NCBI GenBank assembly: GCA_017963165.1
Contig: JAGCTZ010000057.1
Coordinates: 1-64,000 of the forward strand
From: Treponema sp.
GTDB lineage: Bacteria; Spirochaetota; Spirochaetia; Treponematales; Treponemataceae
DNA: 64,000 nucleotides
Reading direction: 5' to 3'
Positions 53,209 to 61,240 of this stretch are shown in pieces. Under the pieces are notes generated by a model that was given only the letters and a program-made list of their open reading frames with translations, was not told the origin of the DNA and did not search any database. Both the position numbers and the translations under genes were made by a program. The number at the start of each line of letters is the position of its first letter. The first letter of the stretch is position 1.

Positions 53209-54981
53209 CTAATACTGCGAATCATAAGTCTCCTTATAGAGACCCCCTTTCTTCAACAATTCCTCATGCGTGCCTTCTTCAGCAACACGCCCCTTCTCCA
53301 GCACAATAATCTTATCTGCCTTGCGAACCGCAGAAATGCGGTGTGCAATTATAAGCTTTGTCATACCGTGCAAATCTGCAAGAACCTTCTGAATATCCTG
53401 TTCGGTTTCGGTATCGAGCGCTGATGTAGAATCGTCCAAAACAAGCACCGGAGTCTTTCTTGCCAAAGCACGTGCAATTGTAATCCTCTGCTTTTGTCCG
53501 CCGCTAAGGCCTACACCGCGTTCACCAATTACGGTGTTTTCTTTTTCTTCCATCTTGTCTACAAATTCTGCAGAGTGAGATTTTTCCAGAGCAGCCCTAA
53601 CTTGAGGCGCAGTCATAGAATCACGCTCACCAAGACGGATGTTTCCTTCTATCGTATCGCTGAACAAAAAGATGTCCTGCATTACACAGGCAACCGCACG
53701 ACGCAAAACAGAAAGTGGAAGCTCGCGGATATCAACACCGTCAATCTTTATGCTGCCGGATGTTACATCGTACATTCGCTTAAGCAGATTGATGATTGTA
53801 GTTTTCCCCGAACCTGTTGCACCCATAATTCCAAGCGTCTGACCTGCTCCAATTTTGAACGAAACATCATCAAGTATTGTACGCTCGCCAATTTTGTAGC
53901 TTACGTGGTCAAATTCAATTTCGCCGCTAAGGTCATCTGTTGTAAAAAGCGCATCGGCAATTCCGTCTTCTGTTCCAGCCGCCAGAGGAGACTCGTCCGT
54001 AATCTGTGGCAGCTGTTCGTAAATATTGTTTATACGCTTAATAGAAGCCTTGGCTCTGGAAATACCGTTTGCAAGCCAGCCAATCATTTCAATAGGCCAT
54101 ACAAGTCCACCAACATATCCAAGCAAAGCCATAAGCTCACCAATTGTCAGCGGCGCACCACCAGCAAAAGGATTTCCCAGAATAATCATGAGACCGCCAA
54201 ACAGACAGGTAAGTGAAGCAAGCAGCCTTGTAATAATCTGAATCTTTGGGTTGTACTTTACAAATACACGACTCAAATCAATGTTCAAATCATAATACTT
54301 CTGATTATGCTTATGGAACTTACCAATCTCAAAACCTTCGCGTGCAAAAGCTTTTACAGTACGAACACCGGCCAGGTTTTCAGCGGCAGTATTGTTGAGC
54401 TCGGAGTTTTCCTGCTCAAGGTCGCCGAACAGAACATCAAGCTTGTTTTCCATCTTTACGGCAATAATTCCTGTTACAAGCATTCCAAGAATCGGAATTA
54501 TAGAAAGCAGCCAGTTTATACGGATCATAAAGAACATTGCAATAATTGTTCGCAATGCAACTTCTACCGAAAGAATTGCCATAAAACAGGCAACATCCCA
54601 GATATGGTCTACATCGTCTTTTACACGGGACATAAGCTCACCCGAGTTTATTCCGTCAAAGAAGTTTGCAGACAAGCTCTGGATTTTGCCAAAAAGATCT
54701 ATTCGTACTTCACTGGCAATTTTACTTCCGCTGTAGTCGCAGATCCATTCCCTTGCATAACAGAAGAAAAAGCGGCCCACACCAATTCCAAGTATTGCCA
54801 GGAGCAGCATGTTTATAAGCTCCATCTTTCTTGCTATGAGGACATCATCAACTATGTGCTGCACGACAATAGGAAAAACCATGTCGAGCATTACACCAAC
54901 CAGCATACAAATTGTAGCCAGAAAATATAAGAACGCGTATTTTTTAAAATACGACGCAAGATTAAATTTTGTTTGTTTCAT
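53209..54981 (-). CDS. ABC exporter, ATP-binding/permease half, degenerate catalytic Glu
   Basis: The product is 590 aa with six membrane helices and an ATPase domain. Walker A is GATGSGKTTIINL, the signature is LSGGQKQRITIARAL, and Walker B reads VLVLDDSTSALD, with Asp in place of the catalytic Glu. That asymmetry is known from heterodimeric exporters and supports pairing with the gene at 51193-52956. No clear RBS precedes the ATG. The substrate is unknown. Confidence 0.9.
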   Translation of the reverse strand: MKQTKFNLASYFKKYAFLYFLATICMLVGVMLDMVFPIVVQHIVDDVLIARKMELINMLLLAILGIGVGRFFFCYAREWICDYSGSKIASEVRIDLFGKIQSLSANFFDGINSGELMSRVKDDVDHIWDVACFMAILSVEVALRTIIAMFFMIRINWLLSIIPILGMLVTGIIAVKMENKLDVLFGDLEQENSELNNTAAENLAGVRTVKAFAREGFEIGKFHKHNQKYYDLNIDLSRVFVKYNPKIQIITRLLASLTCLFGGLMIILGNPFAGGAPLTIGELMALLGYVGGLVWPIEMIGWLANGISRAKASIKRINNIYEQLPQITDESPLAAGTEDGIADALFTTDDLSGEIEFDHVSYKIGERTILDDVSFKIGAGQTLGIMGATGSGKTTIINLLKRMYDVTSGSIKIDGVDIRELPLSVLRRAVACVMQDIFLFSDTIEGNIRLGERDSMTAPQVRAALEKSHSAEFVDKMEEKENTVIGERGVGLSGGQKQRITIARALARKTPVLVLDDSTSALDTETEQDIQKVLADLHGMTKLIIAHRISAVRKADKIIVLEKGRVAEEGTHEELLKKGGLYKETYDSQY

Positions 54982-55003
54982 AATTGTTAAAAATACTTTG
55001 TCA

Positions 55004-55081
55004 TTGTCGGGCTTGACCCGACAATCTCAACTCTAAAAATCATTCCATCATGAATGAGATTCCCGTGTCAAGCACGGGAAT
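55004..55081. repeat. Pair of dispersed hairpins before the ABC gene
   Basis: TTGTCGGG/CCCGACAA (55004-55024) and ATTCCCGTG/CACGGGAAT (55059-55081) are two hairpins flanked by GTCATT-type ends. They resemble the GTCATTGTCGGGCTTGACCC intergenic repeats seen in many bacterial genomes. They lie between the ABC gene start and the purN stop, and may terminate the pur operon. Confidence 0.6.
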
Positions 55082-55094
55082 GACACATCGTTGT

Positions 55095-55724
55095 CTAGAA
55101 TTTACTACACAAAAGTAGTAAACCTTCCAAAAGTGCTTCGTGCTCATGTGGAGCGATACGGGCGTATAAAGAATCGGGAGTGTCATCAGGCAAAACCGGA
55201 ACCTTTTTCTGCAAAAGAATCTGGCCACCGTCGCACACCTCGTTTACAAGATGAACGGTGCAGCCACTTTCTTTTTCATGGTTTGCAAGCACCGCTTCGT
55301 GAACGTGGTGCCCCCACATCCCTACTCCGCCATATTTTGGCAGCAGCGCCGGATGTAAGTTTATAATTTTGTCTGAATATTCACTAAGAATCTTTCCTGC
55401 CAGAACTGTAAGGCAGCCCGCTTCTACAATCACCTGAGCACCAAACTTACAGCAGTCTTCAAGCATTGCATCGCTTACTGCTGTACGCTTTGTGTCTCTG
55501 TCTGCGGCCTGTGCAGCCTCTTTCCCCATTACGGCATAAGGACTTCGCACCGTTGTAGGAATGCCCGCTTTTGCAGCACGCTCAAGCGCAAAGGCATCCT
55601 TGTGGTCGCTGATTACACACACAATTTTATAAGGGCACGAGTCTCCCTTTTCCTGCTCGTAATCAATCAGAGCCTGTAGATTTGTTCCGCCACCGCTAAC
55701 AAGAACGGCAGTATTTATTCTCAT
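55095..55724 (-). CDS. purN: Phosphoribosylglycinamide formyltransferase
   Basis: The product is 209 aa. The N-terminus has VLVSGGGTNLQALID, the catalytic Asn-His is in IINLHPALLPKYGG and the catalytic Asp in NEVCDGGQILLQ. It transfers formyl from 10-formyl-THF to GAR in purine synthesis. It is the last gene of purE-(4HB)-purM-purN, 27 nt after purM. An AGGGGA RBS is upstream. Confidence 0.95.
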   Translation of the reverse strand: MRINTAVLVSGGGTNLQALIDYEQEKGDSCPYKIVCVISDHKDAFALERAAKAGIPTTVRSPYAVMGKEAAQAADRDTKRTAVSDAMLEDCCKFGAQVIVEAGCLTVLAGKILSEYSDKIINLHPALLPKYGGVGMWGHHVHEAVLANHEKESGCTVHLVNEVCDGGQILLQKKVPVLPDDTPDSLYARIAPHEHEALLEGLLLLCSKF

Positions 55725-55751
55725 ATTTATTTTCCCCTGTGACGGGTCACA

Positions 55752-56846
55752 TCAATCTTCAAATAATACACAATCTTTTTGACCGTGTACCTCACCCTGA
55801 GCATACTCAACACGTCCAATAACGTATGCTTTCATGTCAGGACAATAATCCTTGTGGTATTTAGCCGCATTTGCATTAAACATTTCAACAATTGCATCAG
55901 CCTGCTTTGCATTTACCGCAAGAACAAATCCAATTCCCATATTGAATGTATTATAAATGGTAGCAAGATCTGCACCACGCTTAATAAGCTCGCCAAATAC
56001 AGGAGGAATACTCCAGCTATCCTTTTTGATAATGGAAATCAGCTGCTTTTTGCCGTCCTTAGCCTTTGGATACATGCGTGGAATATTTTCGTAGAATCCG
56101 CCGCCAGTGATATGAACCATACCATGAACAGCCTTACGATATTTTTCAAGCACTTCCATTACAGGCTTTACATAAATACGTGTTGGAGTCAGCAGCATAT
56201 CGCCAATTGTCTTTCCGGTTTCTTTTCCATCAAGAATAAACGGATCATCAAAATTGGTAACAAGCTTACGAACAAGACTAAAGCCGTTTGAATGAACGCC
56301 GGTAGAACTAAGTCCAATAAGCACATCACCGGCCTTAATATCCTGACCGCTAATCATATCCTTCTTTTCACCAACACCAACACCAAAGCCGGCAAGGTCA
56401 TATTTTCCATCATCATAAAAATCAGGCATTTCTGCAGTTTCGCCGCCAAGCAAAGCGCAGCCGGTATCAACACAACCGTCTGCAACACCCTTTACCAGAT
56501 CAGCAGCAACATCTGCATCAAGCTTTCCACATGCAACATAGTCAAGGAAGAACAAAGTCTGAACGCCCGAACAAAGAATATCGTTTACGCTCATTGCAAC
56601 ACAGTCAATTCCAACAGTGTCATATTTCTTCATCTTGAACGCAATATCCAGCTTAGTTCCAACGCCATCAGTGCCGCTTACAATAACAGGATTCTTATAA
56701 CCCTTTGGCACCTCAAACATTCCGTTAAAGCTTCCCAGTCCTGTCAAAAGTCCCGGAATTGCAGTTCTCTTTGCATGCTCTTTATATTTATTTACCGCGC
56801 GGTAACCTTCTTCTACGTCTACGCCACTTTCTTTGTAACTTGCCAT
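55752..56846 (-). CDS. purM: Phosphoribosylformylglycinamidine cyclo-ligase (AIR synthetase)
   Basis: The product is 364 aa. Family signatures are VIVSGTDGVGTKLDIAF, VDCVAMSVNDI-type (IDCVAMSVNDILCSG), LLGGETAEMPDFY and GLSSTGVHSNGFSLVRK. It closes the imidazole ring to make AIR, the substrate of PurE encoded upstream. AAGGAG lies before the ATG. The four-helix-bundle element sits immediately upstream, ending about 20 nt before the start codon. Confidence 0.95.
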   Translation of the reverse strand: MASYKESGVDVEEGYRAVNKYKEHAKRTAIPGLLTGLGSFNGMFEVPKGYKNPVIVSGTDGVGTKLDIAFKMKKYDTVGIDCVAMSVNDILCSGVQTLFFLDYVACGKLDADVAADLVKGVADGCVDTGCALLGGETAEMPDFYDDGKYDLAGFGVGVGEKKDMISGQDIKAGDVLIGLSSTGVHSNGFSLVRKLVTNFDDPFILDGKETGKTIGDMLLTPTRIYVKPVMEVLEKYRKAVHGMVHITGGGFYENIPRMYPKAKDGKKQLISIIKKDSWSIPPVFGELIKRGADLATIYNTFNMGIGFVLAVNAKQADAIVEMFNANAAKYHKDYCPDMKAYVIGRVEYAQGEVHGQKDCVLFED

Positions 56847-56879
56847 TTTTCGCTCCTTGCAGTCGCGTTAGGTTTTAGG

Positions 56880-57275
56880 TTTTAGGTTCTAGGTGTTAGG
56901 GCCAAATTTAATTTTGCTAACATCTTAGAAACTTCATCTAAAAGTCCTAATACTTCCTTAATATCTTCTTTACTTAAATACCCAATCTGCACACAGATTA
57001 AAAGTTGTGTTTCAAGCTCTGCTGCAGAACCTTTAGCTATACCTATAAAATGCCTGTATTCATTAATCGAATTTCTTGATTTACCTTCTGCAATATTACT
57101 TGGTATTGAAATTGCAGACCTCCTCATTTGATCAATTAAAGAATATCTTTCTTCCTTGGGAAGTTTTTTTACTATACTATAGATTTGAACAACTAAATCC
57201 ATAGATTTCTGCCATACTATTAGGTCCTTATGACTTTCGACAGACATCTCTCCTCCTGACACCTAGAACCTAAAA
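56880..57275. mobile_element. Compact four-helix-bundle element with 21-bp inverted ends
   Basis: Inverted repeats at 56880-56900 and 57255-57275 match at 20 of 21 bases (core TTTAGGTTCTAGGTGTTAGG). They bracket a single 4HB gene and its RBS with almost no spare sequence. Extra partial copies of the motif lie outside both ends, and the right one supplies the last codons and stop of purE. The purE-purM neighbours suggest insertion into an operon. No transposase is coded, so mobilisation would need help in trans. Confidence 0.65.
56882..57247 (-). CDS. Four-helix-bundle protein (23S rRNA intervening-sequence type)
   Basis: The product is 121 aa of the IVP/S23 family. Signatures are HKDLIVWQKSMDLVVQIY, RRSAISIPSNIAEGKSR and YRHFIGIAKGSAAELETQL. 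Relatives are encoded in intervening sequences of 23S rRNA genes in Leptospira and others, and are structurally like Avd of diversity-generating retroelements. The ATG at 57247 is chosen because AGGAGGA is directly upstream; a GTG at 57262 lies in the inverted repeat. The last residues and stop are coded by the left inverted repeat. The molecular role is unknown. Confidence 0.85.
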   Translation of the reverse strand: MSVESHKDLIVWQKSMDLVVQIYSIVKKLPKEERYSLIDQMRRSAISIPSNIAEGKSRNSINEYRHFIGIAKGSAAELETQLLICVQIGYLSKEDIKEVLGLLDEVSKMLAKLNLALTPRT

Positions 57276-57283
57276 CCTAGCAC

Positions 57284-57769
57284 CTAGAACCTTACATCTA
57301 ATTCAGCAAATGCCACTAATTTAGCCCTAAAATCCTTAAGCTTTTGTGCTAAATCCTTGTCGTGCAGAGCGAGAATCTGCAAGGCAAGATAAGCCGCATT
57401 CTTTGCACTGTTGATTCCTACAGTAGCAACCGGAATCTGTGGAGGCATCTGGACAATTGAAAGAAGCGCGTCCATTCCGCCAAGACCATTTGATTTATCA
57501 GAAACACACTCAAGTGGCACACCAATAACAGGCAAAGTTGTAATTCCTGCAATTACTCCAGGCAATGCGGCCGCAAGACCTGCACCGGCAATAATAACCT
57601 GGGCACCGTCTTTTTCTACCTGTTCAACAGTTTGCTTTAAAAGCGCACCTGCTCTGTGGGCAGAAATTATGTAAGCCTTGTAATCCACACCGAATTCGGT
57701 AAGAATATCGGCGGCCTTTTTCATCGTGTCTTTATCCGACTTAGACCCAAAAAAAATTGCTACTTTCAT
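57284..57769 (-). CDS. purE: 5-(Carboxyamino)imidazole ribonucleotide mutase / AIR carboxylase, class II-like
   Basis: The product is 161 aa from the ATG at 57769. Family signatures are FFGSKSDKDTMKKAADIL, YIISAHRAGALL and VIIAGAGLAAALPGVIAG. The SDKSNGLGGMDAL segment resembles class II enzymes, which carboxylate AIR directly with CO2, as reported for T. denticola PurE; no purK is present here. The C-terminal residues and stop derive from the flanking repeat of the 4HB element. The promoter ends 6 nt before the ATG, without RBS. Confidence 0.93.
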   Translation of the reverse strand: MKVAIFFGSKSDKDTMKKAADILTEFGVDYKAYIISAHRAGALLKQTVEQVEKDGAQVIIAGAGLAAALPGVIAGITTLPVIGVPLECVSDKSNGLGGMDALLSIVQMPPQIPVATVGINSAKNAAYLALQILALHDKDLAQKLKDFRAKLVAFAELDVRF

Positions 57770-57775
57770 AAAGTG

Positions 57776-57804
57776 AGTATAATGAAAAAACCGTTTTATG
57801 TCAC
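57776..57804 (-). promoter_or_regulatory. purE promoter, apparently leaderless
   Basis: On the minus strand GTGACA (57804-57799), a 17-nt spacer and TATACT (57781-57776) end 6 nt before the purE ATG. The layout is the same as at higB. Confidence 0.65.
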
Positions 57805-57916
57805 GCACGAACATCAAGACATCCTTATTATAAAATATTGAATTTAATAATGAAAAATGCTCCCGTGGGGAACCTGATTTAATAAGAATTTATTGGAATA
57901 TCCTTAAAAACAATGG

Positions 57917-57930
57917 TATAATAGTATAAT
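57917..57930 (+). promoter_or_regulatory. Double -10 box before the first membrane regulator
   Basis: TATAAT occurs at 57917-57922 and again at 57925-57930. The preferred GTG start is at 57957 with GGAG at 57948-57951, giving a leader of roughly 20-30 nt. Confidence 0.5.
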
Positions 57931-57956
57931 TATAAATGTTTCTACATGGAGTAATT

Positions 57957-58994
57957 GTGTTTCTTAAGAATATTGTTGAAAAATATAACGAGCGTTATGC
58001 CATTCCATATATCGATTTAGCAGACTCAGGGGAATCTAACAGGCTGAATCTTGCTATCTTGGGGCCGTTTCTTTTTCTTTTTGGAATTCTGGATCTTTTT
58101 GTTATTTTTCTATTTCATTTACACAATCTTAGGGCACATCTGGTTTCTATAATCTATTTTACAATCTTTACAGTCTTTGGTGCTTTAGTTTGTATATTTT
58201 CCCACAGCAAAAAGCCAATTCCAAGAGAAAAGGCTTATGTAAAAAAGACACTGCCATTTTATATGGTAATAATTATGGCTTTTGGAACAGCCGTATACAA
58301 CTTCTACATACTTAAGCAGCCTTTTAATGGTGTGCTTGCTTTCTGTATTTCAGGCTTTCTTTCTATCTGTCTTTTTACATTTTCGCCAATATGTTTTTTA
58401 CTTATAATGACTCCGGCAATGGGAGTTATGGTTCCCGGAATCTATACCAACTTTGGTGTTACCGGGCTTATGGATTCAATCCTTTGTTTAATCCTTATAT
58501 TCTGTGTTGCACTTTATAAAAGGCGCGAACTTAAAAAACACATAATGTTCCTTAAAAAACAGAAAAAGAGCCTCGAAGCAAAGACTTTTGGTAATTTTAC
58601 ACTCATGTACGAAAATCAGGTTGTAAAATTTTCCAGGACAAAAAGCATAGAATTTATGGGCTACCTTATTTATAAAAAAGGAAGCTCCGTTAATACAAAA
58701 GAACTCATTTCTGCCCTGTATGGCGACCATGCCGATTCAGCCCGTTATGGCAGCAATCTTAGAAACCTTATTGTAGATATAAAACATACGCTCAATCAAC
58801 TCGAAATCCAAAACTTTTTTATTGCAGAATATAATAACTTCCGAATCAATCCCGAAGTCATAAAATGCGACTATTATGATTTTCTTGAAGGAAAACCACA
58901 GGCCGTAAAAAGCTTTGCCGGCGAATTCATGAGCCAGTTCAGTTGGGCCGAAGAAGTCGCAGGCTTTCTGGAACAAAAAGCCTTGGCTAACTAA
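57957..58994 (+). CDS. Membrane-anchored winged-helix (SARP/OmpR-like) regulator, copy 1
   Basis: The product is 345 aa. Six membrane helices occupy about residues 30-200. The cytoplasmic C-terminus (210-345) is a winged-helix domain of the Trans_reg_C/SARP kind: AKTFGNFTLMYENQVVKFSR, GYLIYKKGSSVNTKELISAL, then SNLRNLIVDIKHTLNQL. This gives a ToxR-like layout in which the membrane part could sense a signal and the tail bind DNA. The GTG at 57957 with GGAG is preferred to the ATG at 57936, and aligns with the start of the paralogue downstream. Target genes are unknown. Confidence 0.8.
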   Translation: MFLKNIVEKYNERYAIPYIDLADSGESNRLNLAILGPFLFLFGILDLFVIFLFHLHNLRAHLVSIIYFTIFTVFGALVCIFSHSKKPIPREKAYVKKTLPFYMVIIMAFGTAVYNFYILKQPFNGVLAFCISGFLSICLFTFSPICFLLIMTPAMGVMVPGIYTNFGVTGLMDSILCLILIFCVALYKRRELKKHIMFLKKQKKSLEAKTFGNFTLMYENQVVKFSRTKSIEFMGYLIYKKGSSVNTKELISALYGDHADSARYGSNLRNLIVDIKHTLNQLEIQNFFIAEYNNFRINPEVIKCDYYDFLEGKPQAVKSFAGEFMSQFSWAEEVAGFLEQKALAN

Positions 58995-59022
58995 GTTTTA
59001 ATTCTTTATAATTGGAATGTAT

Positions 59023-60048
59023 ATGATATTCAAAAAGTTTATTGATTATTACAAAGATAATTTTTACATTACTTACCAGGAATTAGCAGACACCGGTGAA
59101 TCAAACAGACTTAACTCACTTGTGGTAAGTTCTATTTTTATACTTTCTGATATAATCGATTTCATTCTTGTTTTCATTCTTTCTTTTTCACATTTAAGAG
59201 ACCAGCTTCATTACATTATCTATCTTAGCATCTATACACCACTTAATATTTTTATTTTTCTTTATTCAAGACATTCAAAAAACTCAGATTATATCAGAAA
59301 AACAATCCCTATATATCTGCTGCTTTTTGTCGGATTAAGTGCCAGTGTATTCAATTTTTATTTTATGGATTCGCCGCACAACGGCTTCATCACATATTAT
59401 CTTGCAGGCTTTTTGTTTCTTATTATTTTTTCCAGCTCACCGATTATTTTTTTACTTGAGCTAATTCCTACATTGTTAATTCTTGTTCCGGGGGTTTACA
59501 CGACCTTTGGATTACTGTCTACAATAGATGCTTTTGTAGTTACAGTCATCATGTTCAGTATAGCACTCTACAAAAGACATTACGAAAAAAAGCACCTTAG
59601 CCTTCTTAGAAAACAAAAGCGTACCCTTGAAGCAAAAACCTTCGGCAACTTTACGCTTATCAACGAAGGCCAGGTTGTAAAATTTTCGCGAACAAAGTCC
59701 CTGGAGCTTTTAGGTTATCTTGTTTATAAAAAAGGCAGTTCCGTAAAAACAAAAGAACTCATCACTGTTCTGTGGGGCGACCATGCCGACTCTGCCCGCT
59801 ACGGCAACAGCCTTCGTAATCTTATCGTAGATATAAAACGCACCCTTAAAGAACTCGAAATCCAAAGCTTTTTCATTGCCGAATACAACAACTTCCGAAT
59901 CAATCCCGAAGTCATAAAATGCGACTACTACGACTTCCTCGACAACGACCCCAAAGCCATAAAAAGCTTCGCCGGCGAATTCATGAGCCAATACCCCTGG
60001 GCCGAAGAAGTTGTCAACTTCCTGGAAATGAAGGCGTTGAAAAAATAG
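59023..60048 (+). CDS. Membrane-anchored winged-helix (SARP/OmpR-like) regulator, copy 2
   Basis: The product is 341 aa and a clear tandem paralogue of the previous gene, most alike in the C-terminal half (FGNFTLINEGQVVKFSRTKS, KGSSVKTKELITVLWGDHAD, EYNNFRINPEVIKCDYYDF). The six-helix membrane half is more diverged, as expected if the two sense different signals but keep related DNA targets. It lies 28 nt after copy 1. GGAATG precedes the ATG at 59023; an in-frame ATG at 59017 is possible. Confidence 0.8.
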   Translation: MIFKKFIDYYKDNFYITYQELADTGESNRLNSLVVSSIFILSDIIDFILVFILSFSHLRDQLHYIIYLSIYTPLNIFIFLYSRHSKNSDYIRKTIPIYLLLFVGLSASVFNFYFMDSPHNGFITYYLAGFLFLIIFSSSPIIFLLELIPTLLILVPGVYTTFGLLSTIDAFVVTVIMFSIALYKRHYEKKHLSLLRKQKRTLEAKTFGNFTLINEGQVVKFSRTKSLELLGYLVYKKGSSVKTKELITVLWGDHADSARYGNSLRNLIVDIKRTLKELEIQSFFIAEYNNFRINPEVIKCDYYDFLDNDPKAIKSFAGEFMSQYPWAEEVVNFLEMKALKK

Positions 60049-60218
60049 CATCAATCGCGAAAAAGCAATCTAAGATTTTTATAAAATACTTCATTTTTTT
60101 TATCGAATTTTTGTAAGAAATCCTGTTTTTTCTCTATATATATAATGTAAGAAAATAATTCCCTTCAAAATCGTGTGGCGAAGGAAATTATGTACAAAAA
60201 TATATTATGAGGGAAAAT

Positions 60219-61130
60219 ATGCAAAATAATCGAGAGATTAAATCAAGTGTTTTCGCCGATTTGTTCGGTGATGATGAACTGGTGGGTAAGAAAAACTTTC
60301 TTGCTCTTTATAATGCAATTCATGGAACAAATCTAAAGTATGATGAAACAAAGATTGAACGGAAAACTATTTCTCAAAGTCTGGTCAATACGTTCAATAA
60401 CGATGTTAGCATGGAAATTAACGGCAAGCTTATTGTGTTTATTGAGCATCAAAGTACGGTCAACAGAAATATGCCGTTACGATTTCTGGAATACTTTGTA
60501 CACATTCTGTATGGTATTGTTCCTGCAAGAGCAAGATACAAAAACGTTCTGTATAAAATTCCAAGTCCAGAATTCTATGTATTCTATAATGGCAAGAGAA
60601 AACCAATGAATGAAAGTGAACTAAAACTTTCTGATGCTTTCTGCGTTCCACAAAAAGAGCCCTTGTGTGAACTAAAGGTAAATGTTGTAGACATTGGCGG
60701 TGAAGAAGGTTTAACATTGCCGATTGTAAAAAACTGTGTTATCCTTAAGGAGTATTGTGAATTCATAGGGATGATGCTTAAAGAAAAAGCCACCCTCCCA
60801 GAAAACTGCACAAATGAAGATGCTCAGGTGGCTTTAGAAAAAGTAATCCGGGAATGCATAACCAAGAACATTCTTACAGATTACCTTACACGAAAAAGTA
60901 CGGAGGTAATAAACATGTTTTTAGATGAATACGATTACGAAACTGATATTGCCGTAAAACAGGAAGAAGCAAAAGAAGAAGGTTTTGCAGAAGGTACGCA
61001 GCAGAAAGCTATCGAAGTTGCTATTGAACTTCTCAAAGAAAAAACTCCTCCAGAAACTATTGCCAGATGCGTAAAACTGCCACTCGAAAAAGTTCTTGAA
61101 CTCCAGAAACAAATCGCTGAAAAGGCATAA
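60219..61130 (+). CDS. Rpn-family recombination-promoting nuclease / PD-(D/E)xK transposase-like
   Basis: The product is 303 aa. The N-terminal region has VFADLFGDDELVGKKNFLAL and the nuclease core with NDVSMEINGKLIVFIEHQST, where Asp, Glu and Gln line up with the PD-(D/E)xK pattern of Rpn/YhgA proteins. A C-terminal helical tail (EEAKEEGFAEGTQQKAIEVA) is typical. Rpn proteins cut DNA and promote RecA-independent recombination. AGGG lies before the ATG at 60219; an ATG at 60207 is also in frame. Related families are often multicopy in Treponema. Confidence 0.82.
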   Translation: MQNNREIKSSVFADLFGDDELVGKKNFLALYNAIHGTNLKYDETKIERKTISQSLVNTFNNDVSMEINGKLIVFIEHQSTVNRNMPLRFLEYFVHILYGIVPARARYKNVLYKIPSPEFYVFYNGKRKPMNESELKLSDAFCVPQKEPLCELKVNVVDIGGEEGLTLPIVKNCVILKEYCEFIGMMLKEKATLPENCTNEDAQVALEKVIRECITKNILTDYLTRKSTEVINMFLDEYDYETDIAVKQEEAKEEGFAEGTQQKAIEVAIELLKEKTPPETIARCVKLPLEKVLELQKQIAEKA

Positions 61131-61181
61131 AAAAACGAAGCAATCTACATGGCTTCTTGTGGAAATTAAAAAAACAAAAAA

Positions 61182-61219
61182 ATACCCGTGAAAACAAAAA
61201 ATAACTTTTTCACGGGTAT
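61182..61219. terminator. Bidirectional terminator hairpin
   Basis: ATACCCGTGAAAA (61182-61194) and TTTTCACGGGTAT (61207-61219) form a 13-bp stem with a 12-nt A-rich loop. It lies between the Rpn gene (+) and the end of the surface protein gene (-), and has A/T-rich tracts on both sides. Confidence 0.8.
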
Positions 61220-61240
61220 ACAAATTAAATTGATACTAAA

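Noticed and set aside
56882..57247. Four-helix-bundle gene considered as avd of a diversity-generating retroelement
   Set aside because: No reverse transcriptase and no template/variable repeat pair are present in the window.
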